64,000 nt of DNA from Mycolicibacterium fortuitum subsp. fortuitum (GTDB taxonomy: Bacteria > Actinomycetota > Actinomycetes > Mycobacteriales > Mycobacteriaceae): the NCBI RefSeq assembly GCF_022179545.1, contig NZ_AP025518.1:3844001-3908000 (forward strand), written 5' to 3'. Below are positions 1-9,836 of the stretch, piece after piece. Under the pieces are notes generated by a model. The model was not told where the DNA came from. It saw nothing but the letters and a program-made list of their open reading frames with translations, and searched no databases. The translations under genes and the position numbers were made by a program. Every line of letters starts with the position of its first letter. Position 1 is the first letter of the stretch.

Positions 1-869
1 ACGTGGGATTCCAGGGTCCGGACCAATTGGCCGCGTTTGCCTTCCGGACGCAGGGCGGCGTCGACCTCGAAGAATGCGTCGGCGGCGAACCGCATCATCT
101 CGCCGGCCACCCGGGTCGCGGTGGCCAGATTGTCGTCGCCGTCGCCCTCGGGGATGGCCTCGCCGACGAAGATGACGTCGACATCGCTGACGTAATTCAG
201 TTCGCGCGCACCGCATTTGCCCATCGCGATGACGGCCAGCCGGGGCTGCTTCCCTTCTTCACACACAACCCGGGTGGCCACCGTCAGCGCCGCACCCAGT
301 GCCGCGTCGGCCAGGTCGGAGAGGTGGGCGGCAACGTCGACGAACGGCAGCACAGGCTCGTTCTCGACGGTCGAGGCCACATCGAGGGCGGCCAGGATCA
401 GCAGCCGGTCGCGGTAGAGATCGCGCAGTGCGGGTACGGCACTGCTTGTGCCCCTGTCGATCTCGGCGTTTTCGGCAGCAGCGGTGAAGATCCGGTGCAG
501 CTCCTCGACCCCGGGCAGCTGCGCGGGCCCGACCAACAGCCGCCACGACTCCGGGTGGGCGATGAGGTGGTCGCCGAGCGCCAGGGAGGAGCCCAGCACC
601 CCGAACAGCCGGCCGCGCAATGCCTTGTCGGTGAGCAGCCGGCGGTGGAGTTCGTCGGCACCGGCTTCGAGGGCATCGGTGAGGCGCACCATGGCCAGCA
701 GTGCGACGTCGGCGTCAGGTGCGCGCGACAGCGACCACAGCAGCTCGACGTGGGCCTCGGTGTTCCAGCCGAGCTGCTCCAGGTGGGCCGCTGCCTGCGG
801 ATGCACCAGGCCGAGCCGACCGACGCTGGGCAGTTTCGGGCGATCGGTTGCAGGCTTTGGCACGTTCAC
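1..869 (-). CDS. glnE: Glutamine synthetase adenylyltransferase GlnE, N-terminal part (runs off the left edge)
   Basis: Bifunctional enzyme that adenylylates and deadenylylates glutamine synthetase in response to nitrogen status. Read on the minus strand from GTG at 869, the frame stays open to base 1 and gives about 289 residues. Near the start it reads [12 protein letters not shown], then [10 protein letters not shown], and later [24 protein letters not shown]. That last stretch contains the G-x-G-K-x-G-x-x-E-L-x-Y-x-S-D-x-D nucleotidyltransferase motif of the adenylyl-removing domain. The C-terminal half lies outside the window. It follows glnA2 by 36 bases on the same strand, the usual mycobacterial order. 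A second GTG at 863 is an alternative start. Confidence 0.93.
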   Translation of the reverse strand, partial: MNVPKPATDRPKLPSVGRLGLVHPQAAAHLEQLGWNTEAHVELLWSLSRAPDADVALLAMVRLTDALEAGADELHRRLLTDKALRGRLFGVLGSSLALGDHLIAHPESWRLLVGPAQLPGVEELHRIFTAAAENAEIDRGTSSAVPALRDLYRDRLLILAALDVASTVENEPVLPFVDVAAHLSDLADAALGAALTVATRVVCEEGKQPRLAVIAMGKCGARELNYVSDVDVIFVGEAIPEGDGDDNLATATRVAGEMMRFAADAFFEVDAALRPEGKRGQLVRTLESH

Positions 870-905
870 GACGGTAGCGCACGAACCTTCGACGATGTCC
901 CCGGC

Positions 906-2246
906 TTACAGCGACAGGTAGGTCTTCAGCTCGTACGGCGTGACGTGGCTGCGGTAGTTCTCCCACTCTGCGCGCTTGTTGCGCAGGAAGTAGTCGAATA
1001 CGTGCTCCCCCAACGCTTCCGCGACGAGCTCGGAGTTCTCCATCGACTCCAGGGCGTTGCCCAGGCTGGTCGGCAGCTCCCGGTAGCCCATGGCGCGCCG
1101 CTCCTCGGCGGTCAGGCTCCAGACGTTGTCCTCTGCCTGCGGGCCCAGCACGTAGCCCTTCTCGACGCCGCGCAGACCGGCCGCCAGCAGCACTGCGAAC
1201 GTCAGGTACGGGTTGCATGCCGAGTCGGGGCTGCGCACCTCGACGCGCCGTGACGAGGCCTTGCGCGGGGTGTACATCGGAACCCGCACCAGGGCGGAGC
1301 GGTTGGCGGCACCCCACGACGCCGCGGTGGGCGCCTCGCCGCCGTGCACCAGCCGCTTGTAGGAGTTCACCCACTGGTTGGTGACGGCGCTGATCTCGCT
1401 GGCGTGTTCGAGGATGCCTGCGATGAACGACTTGGCCACGTCGGACAACTGCAGCGGATCGTCCGGGCTGTGGAAGGCGTTGGTATCACCCTCGAACAGG
1501 CTCATGTGGGTGTGCATGGCCGAACCGGGATGCTCGGCGAACGGCTTGGGCATGAACGACGCCCGCACCCCGTCGGCCAGCGCCACTTCCTTGACCAGGT
1601 AACGGAAGGTCATCACGTTGTCGGCCATCGACAGCGCGTCGGCGTAGCGCAGGTCGATCTCCTGCTGGCCCGGCGCGCCTTCGTGATGGCTGAACTCGAC
1701 CGAGATCCCCATCTGCTCGAGCGCCTCGATGGCGTGCCGGCGGAAGTTGGGGGCCGAATCGTGCACGGCCTGGTCGAAGTAGCCGCTGTTGTCCGCAGGC
1801 ACCGGCACAGACCCGTCGTCCGGGCCGGGCTGTAGCAGGAAGAATTCGATCTCCGGGTGCACGTAGCAGGTGAAGCCCAGATCGCTGGCCTTGGCCAGCT
1901 GGCGGCGCAGCACGTGCCGGGAGTCCGCCCACGAGGGTGAGCCGTCGGGCATGGTGATGTCGCAGAACATGCGCGCCGAGTAGTGCTTGCCCGCGCTGGT
2001 GGTCCAGGGCAGCACCTGGAAGGTGGACGGATCGGGCCGTGCGACGGTGTCTGATTCGGAGACACGGGCGAAGCCCTCGATCGAAGAGCCGTCGAATCCG
2101 ATGCCCTCCTCGAAGGCGCCTTCGAGTTCAGCGGGCGCGATCGCTACCGATTTGAGGTAGCCGAGGACGTCGGTGAACCACAACCGAACGAACCGGATAT
2201 CGCGTTCCTCCAGGGTGCGCAGCACGAATTCCTTCTGGCGGTCCAT
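906..2246 (-). CDS. glnA2: Glutamine synthetase GlnA2, type I
   Basis: ATP-dependent glutamine synthetase of the short mycobacterial GlnA2 group, 446 residues. The protein opens MDRQKEFVLRTLEERDIRFV, followed by the type I landmarks GFDGSSIEGF, the metal-site segment PEIEFFLL, NSYKRLVHGGEAP in the ATP loop and VEVRSPDSACNPYL. The ATG at 2246 is preferred over longer in-frame extensions because the conserved N-terminus begins there. It lies immediately upstream of glnE on the same strand, so the enzyme and its modifying enzyme may be cotranscribed. Mycobacteria usually carry a separate main GlnA1. GlnA2 is generally a minor isoform, possibly used for D-amino acid or amide chemistry. Confidence 0.95.
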   Translation of the reverse strand: MDRQKEFVLRTLEERDIRFVRLWFTDVLGYLKSVAIAPAELEGAFEEGIGFDGSSIEGFARVSESDTVARPDPSTFQVLPWTTSAGKHYSARMFCDITMPDGSPSWADSRHVLRRQLAKASDLGFTCYVHPEIEFFLLQPGPDDGSVPVPADNSGYFDQAVHDSAPNFRRHAIEALEQMGISVEFSHHEGAPGQQEIDLRYADALSMADNVMTFRYLVKEVALADGVRASFMPKPFAEHPGSAMHTHMSLFEGDTNAFHSPDDPLQLSDVAKSFIAGILEHASEISAVTNQWVNSYKRLVHGGEAPTAASWGAANRSALVRVPMYTPRKASSRRVEVRSPDSACNPYLTFAVLLAAGLRGVEKGYVLGPQAEDNVWSLTAEERRAMGYRELPTSLGNALESMENSELVAEALGEHVFDYFLRNKRAEWENYRSHVTPYELKTYLSL

Positions 2247-2298
2247 GAGCGCAGCGTAGGCATCGGCTGTTAATTCTGTGTTACGGCCCTGCAAGGAG

Positions 2299-3825
2299 TT
2301 AGCAGGAGAGGTCACCCGGTGAGGCTTGGTTGACGAAGAAACCCAGCACCGCGGTGTCGACGCAGGCATCCCCGTTAAAGACCACGGTGTGTTGGGTGCC
2401 GTTGAACGAGATGAGTGAGGCGCCCATTTGCCGGGCCAGATCCACACCGGCTTGATACGGCGTGGCCGGGTCGCCGGTGGTCGACACCACCACGACCTTG
2501 CCCGGGCCGGGTCCCGTCACCGGGTGCGGCACTGACGTCGCCGGCACCGGCCACAGTGCGCAGATGTCGCGGGGTGCGTAACCCGTGAACTCGCCGTAGG
2601 ACATGAACGGGGCCGCGGCACGCAGACGCCGATCGGCGTCGGCCCACACCGCCGGATCGGTGGGGAACGGTGTGTCGACACACCGGATCGCGGTGAACGC
2701 ATCCTGCATGTTCTTGTAATGCCCGGCGTCGTTGCGACGCCAGTAGTCGTCGGCGAGCAGCAGCAGGTCGCCGGCGTCGGCGCCGCGGGCCAGCCCGAGC
2801 AGTCCGCTGGTCAGGTACGGCCAGTACCGCGCCGAATAGAGGGCGTTGCCGGTGCCGGTGATGGCGTCGGCGTAGCCGAGTCCGCGCGGGTCCGACGTGG
2901 AGGCCGGCGCGGTCACCAGCGGATCGATCAGCCGGTGGTACCTGGCGACGAACTGGGCCGGGTCGGTGCCCAGTGGACAGTCGGCCGATTTCGCGCAGTC
3001 CGCGGCGTAGGTGTCGAAGGCCTTCTGGAAGCCGGTGAGTTGGCGGATGTTCTTGGTGATCGGGTCCAGGCTCGGGTCGATCGCCCCGTCGAGCACCATG
3101 GTGCGCACCCGGTCGCCGAACTGTTCGGCGTACGCGCCGCCCAATTCGGTGCCGTAGGAGAAGCCCAGATAGTTGATCTGCTCCTCCCCCAGCGCGGCCC
3201 GCACCGCGTCCATGTCGCGCACCGCCGACGCGGTACCGACGTTGGCCAGGAACGGCGCGCCCATGCGATCCAGGCACTGTTGGGCGAATTGCCGGTAGAC
3301 GCCTTCGATATGAGCGACGCCCGCCGGGCTGTAGTCGGCCATGGGCTCCCGCCGGTAGGCGTCGATCTCGGCGTCGGTGCGGCACCGCAACTCCGGGGTG
3401 GAGTGGCCGACGCCGCGCGGATCGAACCCGACCAGGTCGAAATGGTCGGTGAGTGGTGAGCCGGCCAGTGCCGCACCCATGCCGGCAACGGTGTCCACTG
3501 CCGAGGCGCCGGGGCCGCCGGGGTTGATGAACAGGGCGCCGATCCGCGCACCGGTGGCCGGGATGCGGATGACGGCCAGTTGTGCTAGTGCGCCTTGCGG
3601 ATCCGCAGAGTTCCAGTCGATCGGAACCGCGACCGTGCCGCACTGCGCCGTCGGGATCCGTGCCGGGTCTTGCACCCATTGGGCGCAACTTCCCCACCCC
3701 GGCCCGGATTCCGGCGCCGCGGCCGCGACCGGTACGACGACCGGGCACACCACTGCGGCTGCGGTGAGCAGAGCTACCGCCAGGGCTCTCGCCGCCCGCC
3801 TGCCCGCCCACCACACGGCAGTCAT
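2299..3825 (-). CDS. Secreted alpha/beta-hydrolase peptidase (TAP-like, S33), Hip1 paralogue
   Basis: Probable exported serine exopeptidase, 508 residues. The start at 3825 gives an N-terminus with an arginine pair followed by a long Ala/Val hydrophobic segment ending near VAAAAPE, a likely signal peptide. NPGGPGASAVD supplies the oxyanion region and GFSYGTELGG the nucleophile elbow (G-x-S-x-G). The C-terminal TAP-like domain has STTGDPATPYQAGVDLARQ and ends with GTQHTVV, which carries the catalytic His. It is a tandem paralogue of the next gene (3914-5431), with about 90 bases between them. M. tuberculosis has the same pair (Rv2223c/Rv2224c). It lacks an obvious lipobox, unlike its neighbour. 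Confidence 0.88.
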   Translation of the reverse strand: MTAVWWAGRRAARALAVALLTAAAVVCPVVVPVAAAAPESGPGWGSCAQWVQDPARIPTAQCGTVAVPIDWNSADPQGALAQLAVIRIPATGARIGALFINPGGPGASAVDTVAGMGAALAGSPLTDHFDLVGFDPRGVGHSTPELRCRTDAEIDAYRREPMADYSPAGVAHIEGVYRQFAQQCLDRMGAPFLANVGTASAVRDMDAVRAALGEEQINYLGFSYGTELGGAYAEQFGDRVRTMVLDGAIDPSLDPITKNIRQLTGFQKAFDTYAADCAKSADCPLGTDPAQFVARYHRLIDPLVTAPASTSDPRGLGYADAITGTGNALYSARYWPYLTSGLLGLARGADAGDLLLLADDYWRRNDAGHYKNMQDAFTAIRCVDTPFPTDPAVWADADRRLRAAAPFMSYGEFTGYAPRDICALWPVPATSVPHPVTGPGPGKVVVVSTTGDPATPYQAGVDLARQMGASLISFNGTQHTVVFNGDACVDTAVLGFFVNQASPGDLSC

Positions 3826-3913
3826 GGTCGCACGGCGGCCACCGCCGGGTCTGCGCCTGAGGCCGAGCGGAGATCGGCCGGAGACCATCCGGTGACCTTG
3901 CCGCTCTGATCGG

Positions 3914-5431
3914 TCAGCAGCGGGTCCCGGCCGGGGGCACCGTCACGTCGACGAGGTAGGTCGCGGCGATGTCGTCGATGCACTTGTTGCCCTGGAACAC
4001 CACGGTGTGCTGGGTGCCCTCGAAGGTCACCAGCGTGCCGCCGAGCTGGCGGGCAAGATCGACGCCTGCCTGGTAGGGCGTCGCCGGGTCGTTGGTGGTC
4101 GAGACGATCAGCGTCGGGGGCAGCCCCTTTACCGAGATCTCGTGCGGCTTGCTGGTGGGCGGCACCGGCCAGAACGCGCAGGTGCCCATCGGGGCATGGC
4201 CGGTGAACTCGCCGTAGCTCATGAACGGCGCGACCTCGCGGGCCCGCCGGTCCTCTTCGACGACAGTGGCCCGGTCGGTGATGGCGGGCTTGTCGACGCA
4301 GTTGACGGCGACGCGCACGTCGGTCGAATTGTTGTAGTGGCCCTTGGCATCTCGGCCCATGTAGAGGTCGGCCAAAGCCAGCATCACGTCACCGTTGCCG
4401 TTCTTCAGCCCGGTCAGGCCCTCGGTCAGGTGCCGCCACAGGTTCGGCGAGTACAGCGGCAGGATGGTGCCTACGGTGGCGTCGCTGTAGCCCAGACCAC
4501 GCGGGTCGCGGGTCTTGGCCGGGTGCTCCACCAGCGGGTCGACCAGGCTCTTGTAGACCTCGACGGCCTTGGCCGGGTCGTTGCCCAGCGGGCAGTCAGG
4601 GTTCTTGGTCGTGCAGTCGGTGGCGTAGTCGTCGAAGGCCTTCTGGAATGCCGCGGCCTGGCGGATGTCCTCTTCCACCGGATCGGCGTTGGGATCGACC
4701 GCCCCGTCGAGGATCATCGCGCGCACCTTATCCGGGAACTGCTCGGCGTAGGTCGCGCCGATACGCGTGCCGTAGGAGTAGCCCAGGTAGGTCAGCTTGT
4801 CGTCGCCCAGGGCCGTCCGGATGGCATCCAGATCCTTGGCGACGTTCTCGGTGCCGACGTTCTCCAGGAATTCCTTCCCCATCTTGTCGACGCAGCGCTG
4901 AACGAATTTCTTGGTTTCGTTCTCCAGGTGCTCGACGCCTTCGGGGGTGTATTCCACCGTCGGGTCGGCGCGCAGCCGGTCGTTGTCCTCGTCGGAGTTG
5001 CACCACACCGCCGGTGTGGAGGACCCGACCCCACGCGGATCGAACCCGACGATGTCGAAGCGGTCCTTGACCGACTGCGGCAGGCCCGACAACAGCGACA
5101 CGGCAGATTCCACGCCGGATTCACCGGGACCGCCGGGGTTGATCACCAGCGAGCCGATCTTCCGGCCCGCGGCAGGGAATCGGATCATGGCCAGGCGGGC
5201 GACCTCGCCGTCGGGCTTGGAGTAGTCGACCGGCACCGACAGCATCCCGCACTCGGCGTTGTCGGGGATCTGCACGTGGTCGCCGGAGCCGGCGTTGCAC
5301 GGCAGCCATTGCACCGGCGTTCCGGGCCGCGGAACCGCAATCCTGGCCTGGCCCTCGACCACCTGGGTGCAGCCCGCCGCGGCCACCGCCGTCACCGCCA
5401 GCAGCGCGCCGAACCTCATCCGTAACTTCAT
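3914..5431 (-). CDS. caeA: Hip1/CaeA-like lipoprotein serine protease
   Basis: Cell-envelope carboxylesterase/protease of the Hip1 (Rv2224c) type, 505 residues. ATG at 5431 gives MKLRMRFGALLAV followed by AVAAAGC, a clear lipobox, so it is probably lipid-anchored outside the membrane. The hydrolase fold shows NPGGPGESGVES, the elbow GYSYGTRIGATYAEQ (G-x-S-x-G), the Asp region DPATPYQAGVDLARQ and the His motif EGTQHTVVFQG. In M. tuberculosis Hip1 processes GroEL2 and shapes envelope integrity and host immune responses. Longer in-frame extensions upstream are unlikely because they bury the signal sequence. The C-terminal CXXD-type cysteines (KCIDD, final GTRC) match the paralogue. Confidence 0.92.
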   Translation of the reverse strand: MKLRMRFGALLAVTAVAAAGCTQVVEGQARIAVPRPGTPVQWLPCNAGSGDHVQIPDNAECGMLSVPVDYSKPDGEVARLAMIRFPAAGRKIGSLVINPGGPGESGVESAVSLLSGLPQSVKDRFDIVGFDPRGVGSSTPAVWCNSDEDNDRLRADPTVEYTPEGVEHLENETKKFVQRCVDKMGKEFLENVGTENVAKDLDAIRTALGDDKLTYLGYSYGTRIGATYAEQFPDKVRAMILDGAVDPNADPVEEDIRQAAAFQKAFDDYATDCTTKNPDCPLGNDPAKAVEVYKSLVDPLVEHPAKTRDPRGLGYSDATVGTILPLYSPNLWRHLTEGLTGLKNGNGDVMLALADLYMGRDAKGHYNNSTDVRVAVNCVDKPAITDRATVVEEDRRAREVAPFMSYGEFTGHAPMGTCAFWPVPPTSKPHEISVKGLPPTLIVSTTNDPATPYQAGVDLARQLGGTLVTFEGTQHTVVFQGNKCIDDIAATYLVDVTVPPAGTRC

Positions 5432-5496
5432 GGCTGACCATGCTGCCATGGCATGGCATCGCCGCAGGCCGGGCCTGGTCACGAGGCGCCGCGACA

Positions 5497-6888
5497 CTAT
5501 CGGGTAGCGGCAAGGAGTTCGTCGAGCGCGACGTGGAAGTCGTCGGCCATATCCCACAGGTCAGGCAGCAATTCCGGGCACGACATGATGCCGACGTCGA
5601 GCATGCCGGTCAGCGACATCACGGTGATGTTGAGCCCGGACCCGTGGAAGATCGGGCCCAGCGGGTACATGGCCTTGACCTCGCAGCCCAGCAGATACAG
5701 CGGCTCCTGGGGCCCGGGCACGTTGGAGATGACGAGATTGTGGACGGGTTTGGCCCCAGACAGCCGGCTGGCCGCGTAGACCCGCATCGCGGCGCCGAAC
5801 ACCGCCGGTGCCGCGAATTGTGTCCAGTCCTGCAGCAGCGTCGCACCGATCGCAGAACTGTGTTGTTTGGCAACCGAATTCGATTCAGCGATGGCCATGA
5901 GCCGGTCGGCAGGGTTGTCGATGGTGGTCTCCAGCTTGGAGAACATCCCGGATACCTGGTTACGGCCGGGCCGGTTGGAACGGTCGTGCACCGATACCGG
6001 GACCATCGCGACCAGCGAGCTGTCGGGAAGTTCGCCCCGCCCGCTCAGGAACGTGCGCAGCACTCCGGATACCAACGCCATCACCACATCGTTGACCTTG
6101 ACGCCGAAATGGTTCTTGACGGTCTTGATGTCTTCGAGGTCCAGTTGAGCGAACGCGACACTGCGATGACCGGTGATGTTGCTGTTGAACGCGGTCTTCG
6201 GGGCGTTGAACGGCGCTGCCATCGCCTGCCCGTTGATCGCGCGGCGCACCGTGTCGACGACTGTCGTCGCCGTGGTGGGCAACACATTGGCCAGCTTGAG
6301 TGGGCGGGCGGCGAACCTGAGCGCTCCGCTGATGGCGATCTCGGCGCCCGAGGCGCTGCCGACCCCGTCCACCGGGTCCGGCGGCGGCGCGTCGGCCTCG
6401 GTGGTGCACAACTGCGACATCAGGTTGGCCCCGGTCACCCCGTCGACCCCGGCGTGGTGAATCTTGGTCATCAGCGCCAGCCGGCCACCCGCCTGCGCGT
6501 CGGTGCCCGCCACGTTCTCGATGACCCACATCTCCCACAGCGGCCGGGTCCGGTCCAACGGTAGCGAGGCGATGTGGCCACAGATCTCGGCCAGCTCGGC
6601 ACGGCCGCCGGGGGCCGGCAGCCCGATCCGGTGCAGGTGCCGGTTGACGTCGAAGTCCTTGTCCTCCACCCACACCGGGTGATCGAGGTTGAACCGGCTG
6701 TCGGCCAGCTTCTCCCGGAAATGCGGCATCGCCTTGATACGCAGGGAGAGTTCGTCACGTAGCCGGTCGAAGGTGTAGCCGCCGGGCATGGTCGAGGTGT
6801 CCAGCTCCAGCACCGAGCACACGTGCATGGGCTGCGCGGCCGTTTCGAGGTAGAGGAAACTGGCGTCGAGTCCGCTGAGCCGTTGCAT
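5497..6888 (-). CDS. Wax ester synthase / diacylglycerol acyltransferase (WS/DGAT)
   Basis: Acyl-CoA-dependent acyltransferase that makes triacylglycerol or wax esters, 463 residues. MQRLSGLDASFLYLETAAQP is the typical WS/DGAT start, and the catalytic motif HHAGVDG (HHxxxDG) appears about 140 residues in. ISNVPGPQEPLYLLG near the C-terminus is the family's NVPGP signature. ATG at 6888 is chosen because the family N-terminus starts exactly there. Mycobacteria have many paralogues, so the specific substrate cannot be named. It lies between caeA and the divergent panB, a place where M. tuberculosis has no such gene, so it is a lineage-specific addition or loss. Confidence 0.9.
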   Translation of the reverse strand: MQRLSGLDASFLYLETAAQPMHVCSVLELDTSTMPGGYTFDRLRDELSLRIKAMPHFREKLADSRFNLDHPVWVEDKDFDVNRHLHRIGLPAPGGRAELAEICGHIASLPLDRTRPLWEMWVIENVAGTDAQAGGRLALMTKIHHAGVDGVTGANLMSQLCTTEADAPPPDPVDGVGSASGAEIAISGALRFAARPLKLANVLPTTATTVVDTVRRAINGQAMAAPFNAPKTAFNSNITGHRSVAFAQLDLEDIKTVKNHFGVKVNDVVMALVSGVLRTFLSGRGELPDSSLVAMVPVSVHDRSNRPGRNQVSGMFSKLETTIDNPADRLMAIAESNSVAKQHSSAIGATLLQDWTQFAAPAVFGAAMRVYAASRLSGAKPVHNLVISNVPGPQEPLYLLGCEVKAMYPLGPIFHGSGLNITVMSLTGMLDVGIMSCPELLPDLWDMADDFHVALDELLAATR

Positions 6889-7046
6889 GCCGCTGATGTT
6901 AGGGCTCCGCGCGGAAACTGTGAGGAAATCCACTCGAACGTCGCTTTTGCCTTTATTCCCCCTGGTGGCAGACTGGCATTTGTCCGACGAACCCGGGGAC
7001 CGCAGCGCGGCCTCGAGGATCGTACCGACCATCACGAGGGACGACG

Positions 7047-7892
7047 ATGTCTGAACAGTCTGTTTATGGTGCTTCCGATTCTGTCGAAGCCAAGCCGCGT
7101 ACCAAGGTCCGCACGCTGACGTTGCAGAAGTGGAAGTCCGAAGGCCACAAGTGGGCGATGCTCACCTGTTACGACTACTCCAGCGCGCGGGTATTCGACG
7201 AGGCCGAGATTCCGGTACTGCTGGTGGGCGATTCGGCTGCCAACGTGGTCTACGGCTACGACACCACCGTGCCGATCTCCATCGATGAGCTGATCCCGTT
7301 GGCTCGCGCGGTCGTCAAGGGCGCCCCGCACGCCCTCGTCGTCGCCGACCTGCCGTTCGGCAGCTACGAGAGCAGCCCCGCCCAGGCACTGGCCACCGCC
7401 ACCCGCTTCATGAAAGAGACCGGCGCGCAGGCGATCAAGCTCGAGGGCGGTGAGCGGATGGCCGATCAGATCGCGACGCTGTCCGCAGCGGGTATCCCGG
7501 TGGTCGCCCACATCGGCTTCACGCCCCAGAGCGTCAACGGGCTGGGCGGGTTCCGCGTCCAGGGCCGCGGCGACGCCGCCGAACAGACGATCCACGACGC
7601 GATCGCCGTGCAGGAGGCCGGCGCCATCGCCGTGGTGCTGGAGATGGTGCCAGCCGAGCTGGCCACGCAGATCACCGGCAAGTTGACCATTCCTACCGTC
7701 GGTATCGGTGCCGGCCCCAACTGCGACGCCCAGGTGCTGGTCTGGCAGGACATGGCCGGGCTCACCAGCGGCAAGACCGCCAAGTTCGTCAGGCGCTTCG
7801 GCGACGTGGGCGGCGAACTGCACCGGGCGGCAACGCAATACGCCCAGGACGTGGCGTCCGGGGTGTTCCCGGCCGAAGAGCACTCTTACTGA
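7047..7892 (+). CDS. panB: 3-methyl-2-oxobutanoate hydroxymethyltransferase (ketopantoate synthesis)
   Basis: First committed step of pantothenate/CoA synthesis: transfers a hydroxymethyl group from methylene-tetrahydrofolate to 2-oxoisovalerate. The 281 residues match family length. Motifs include [15 protein letters not shown], the Mg-binding [47 protein letters not shown] and the catalytic segment [13 protein letters not shown]-type ribosome site lies just before ATG at 7047. It is transcribed divergently from the WS/DGAT gene across a 158-base gap that must hold both promoters. A strong hairpin (7904-7954) follows the stop. Confidence 0.97.
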   Translation: MSEQSVYGASDSVEAKPRTKVRTLTLQKWKSEGHKWAMLTCYDYSSARVFDEAEIPVLLVGDSAANVVYGYDTTVPISIDELIPLARAVVKGAPHALVVADLPFGSYESSPAQALATATRFMKETGAQAIKLEGGERMADQIATLSAAGIPVVAHIGFTPQSVNGLGGFRVQGRGDAAEQTIHDAIAVQEAGAIAVVLEMVPAELATQITGKLTIPTVGIGAGPNCDAQVLVWQDMAGLTSGKTAKFVRRFGDVGGELHRAATQYAQDVASGVFPAEEHSY

Positions 7893-7903
7893 TCCACCGC
7901 CGA

Positions 7904-7954
7904 GATCAACGAAAACGTCGCTGGAGAACGGATTCAGCGACGTTTTTGTTGATC
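7904..7954. terminator. Stem-loop terminator after panB
   Basis: Two 20-base arms (7904-7923 and 7935-7954) pair with one G-T wobble around an 11-base loop. The lower arm contains a run of five T. It starts 11 bases after the panB stop codon and ends just before the next gene on the same strand, so it most likely separates the two transcription units. Confidence 0.75.
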
Positions 7955-7988
7955 TGGCGGGGTGTGGGGCCGTGTGACGATTGGGTGT

Positions 7989-9818
7989 GTGAACAGCCAC
8001 CAGGACACGCCCTCTGACGGCACCGAGCCGAGTCGCATCGCGTCATTCTCCGCCGGCGCCGCCATTGTCCTGCTGGTGTCGGCGATCGCACTGGCAGTCT
8101 GGAGTCGTCTCGACGCCAAGTTCGGTGTGGTCGGCGATGCCGCTCCCCCTTCGGGCGTCGACGAACATCCGTGGAACTCGGCCACCTTCCTTTCTGTGGC
8201 GGCAGCCGTCGTCGCCGTACTGCTTCTGATCCCCCTTCAGCGCACCATGCGGTCTCGGGCTATTGCCCTGCCGCCCCGCTGGGCCTCGGTGGGTGTGGTG
8301 GCGGTCTGCGCGCTCGTGTTCCTCGCCGCGTTCAGCACCGGCGTGCCGGGCTACTTCCGCGATGTCATGAGTGAGGGCCCGATCACGGCGGCACTGCCGG
8401 CAGCGGTCGGCGCCTGGGTGCTTGCCATGGCTGGTGCAGTCGCCACGGTATTCGCGGGCTTCGGGCTGCCCTGGTGGACCCGACGCGTGAAGTCGACGCT
8501 GGTGGTCGGTGTCGTCGTCGCGGTCGTGGTGTCCGGCGCGGTGGCCACCGCCGCGGGGTTCATCGGTAACGACGCCAGATTCGTCGACGCGACCACCGCG
8601 GAGCGAGTCGACGTTCCGGCCTATCCCGCAGCGCTCGGTGAGCACAAATTCAGCGTGAAGTTGCCTGGGGCGCTCAGCGCCTCCGCTGCACCGAAGTACC
8701 AAATCTGGCCTGCGGGAGCGGGTTTCGTGCTCACTCACGCCGGAGCCGTCACCGCGTACGGTGCAGACGGCCAAGAGCGTTGGCACTACCGCCGAACCGG
8801 CCCGGGAACGGCTGCCATATCGGCGCAGGTCTACGACGAGGGCGCCACCGTGGTGGTCGCGGATCTCGGTGCTGCACCGTCCGATTCACGACATCCCGAA
8901 TACGTTCTCGTGGGCCTCGACGCGACCACCGGGGACCGCCTGTGGACGCGCCGAGATGCGCGATTGACGTCGGCATTCCTCAACAAATCGGGACTGTATG
9001 ACCCCAGTCCGTTCCTCATCTACCGCACCGAGCAGACCTGGACCCGGTTCGATGCTCGCACCGGTGAACCAATGTGGTCGGTGGCCAATCCCAGTGGCGA
9101 CTGTAAGGAGCAACGCACGGCCGATACCGGCAACCGGCTCGCCTCACTGCTGTGGTGCGAGCGTGAGAAGGACGGGCATCACGTGGTGGACCAGAAAATC
9201 GTCGCGGCCGATCCGCAGAACGGTGAGAAGTTCTGGGAGCACACGTACTTGCCAGACGTATCGCTCGATGACGATTCCTGGCGCGACTATTCGGTCTACC
9301 CGTACCCGACCGGCTCGGCTGGCCTGTACCTACGGGTCGATGCGAACGACCCACACCGCGCGAACGATTTCTACGTCGACCCGGGCAGGAAACTCGTCGT
9401 GCCGCTGCCACCGCCTTTGGCGGCACAACCGACACCGGCTCCGGCTGAGGACTTCCTGGTCAGTCACCGCGACTTCAAACGCACATGGGACGTGCTGTCG
9501 ATGTACGGCAGCGACGGAAAACCGAAATGCACCACTACGACCCCGCTAGAGGCCGCGGGCTCGCTACTGCCGGACCGCAGGCAGTCCGAAGTGGGCTATG
9601 TGGTGTTGCGCGACGGCTTCGTGGTCTACGACTTCGGACCGGACTCCAGGTACGACGAACATTCGTTCTTGCGGATGTTCAGCAATACGACCTGTCAGCC
9701 CGTGTCCGAAGTCCCTTTCAGCGCGATCCTCGGGCTGGTGTCGGCGCCCGGCGTCCTGCTGGCACTACGCCAGGACGTTCCCGACATGGAGACCGTCGTG
9801 ATCGACGGCTACGCCTGA
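7989..9818 (+). CDS. Membrane-anchored PQQ-like beta-propeller protein
   Basis: No enzyme activity can be assigned. From GTG at 7989 the protein is about 609 residues. An N-terminal third holds roughly four hydrophobic segments (for example AGAAIVLLVSAIALAV, VAAAVVAVLLLIPL, VGVVAVCALVFLAAF and TLVVGVVVAVVVSGAV). A large extracytoplasmic C-terminal part has repeated propeller-blade motifs of the AYGADGQERWHYR, GLDATTGDRLWTR and FDARTGEPMWSV kind, which fit a PQQ-like repeat fold. An in-frame start at 7962 would add nine residues. No catalytic or cofactor residues are evident, so it may be a binding or scaffold protein of the envelope. Confidence 0.7.
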   Translation: MNSHQDTPSDGTEPSRIASFSAGAAIVLLVSAIALAVWSRLDAKFGVVGDAAPPSGVDEHPWNSATFLSVAAAVVAVLLLIPLQRTMRSRAIALPPRWASVGVVAVCALVFLAAFSTGVPGYFRDVMSEGPITAALPAAVGAWVLAMAGAVATVFAGFGLPWWTRRVKSTLVVGVVVAVVVSGAVATAAGFIGNDARFVDATTAERVDVPAYPAALGEHKFSVKLPGALSASAAPKYQIWPAGAGFVLTHAGAVTAYGADGQERWHYRRTGPGTAAISAQVYDEGATVVVADLGAAPSDSRHPEYVLVGLDATTGDRLWTRRDARLTSAFLNKSGLYDPSPFLIYRTEQTWTRFDARTGEPMWSVANPSGDCKEQRTADTGNRLASLLWCEREKDGHHVVDQKIVAADPQNGEKFWEHTYLPDVSLDDDSWRDYSVYPYPTGSAGLYLRVDANDPHRANDFYVDPGRKLVVPLPPPLAAQPTPAPAEDFLVSHRDFKRTWDVLSMYGSDGKPKCTTTTPLEAAGSLLPDRRQSEVGYVVLRDGFVVYDFGPDSRYDEHSFLRMFSNTTCQPVSEVPFSAILGLVSAPGVLLALRQDVPDMETVVIDGYA

Positions 9819-9836
9819 GCTTTCGCGACCGATCCG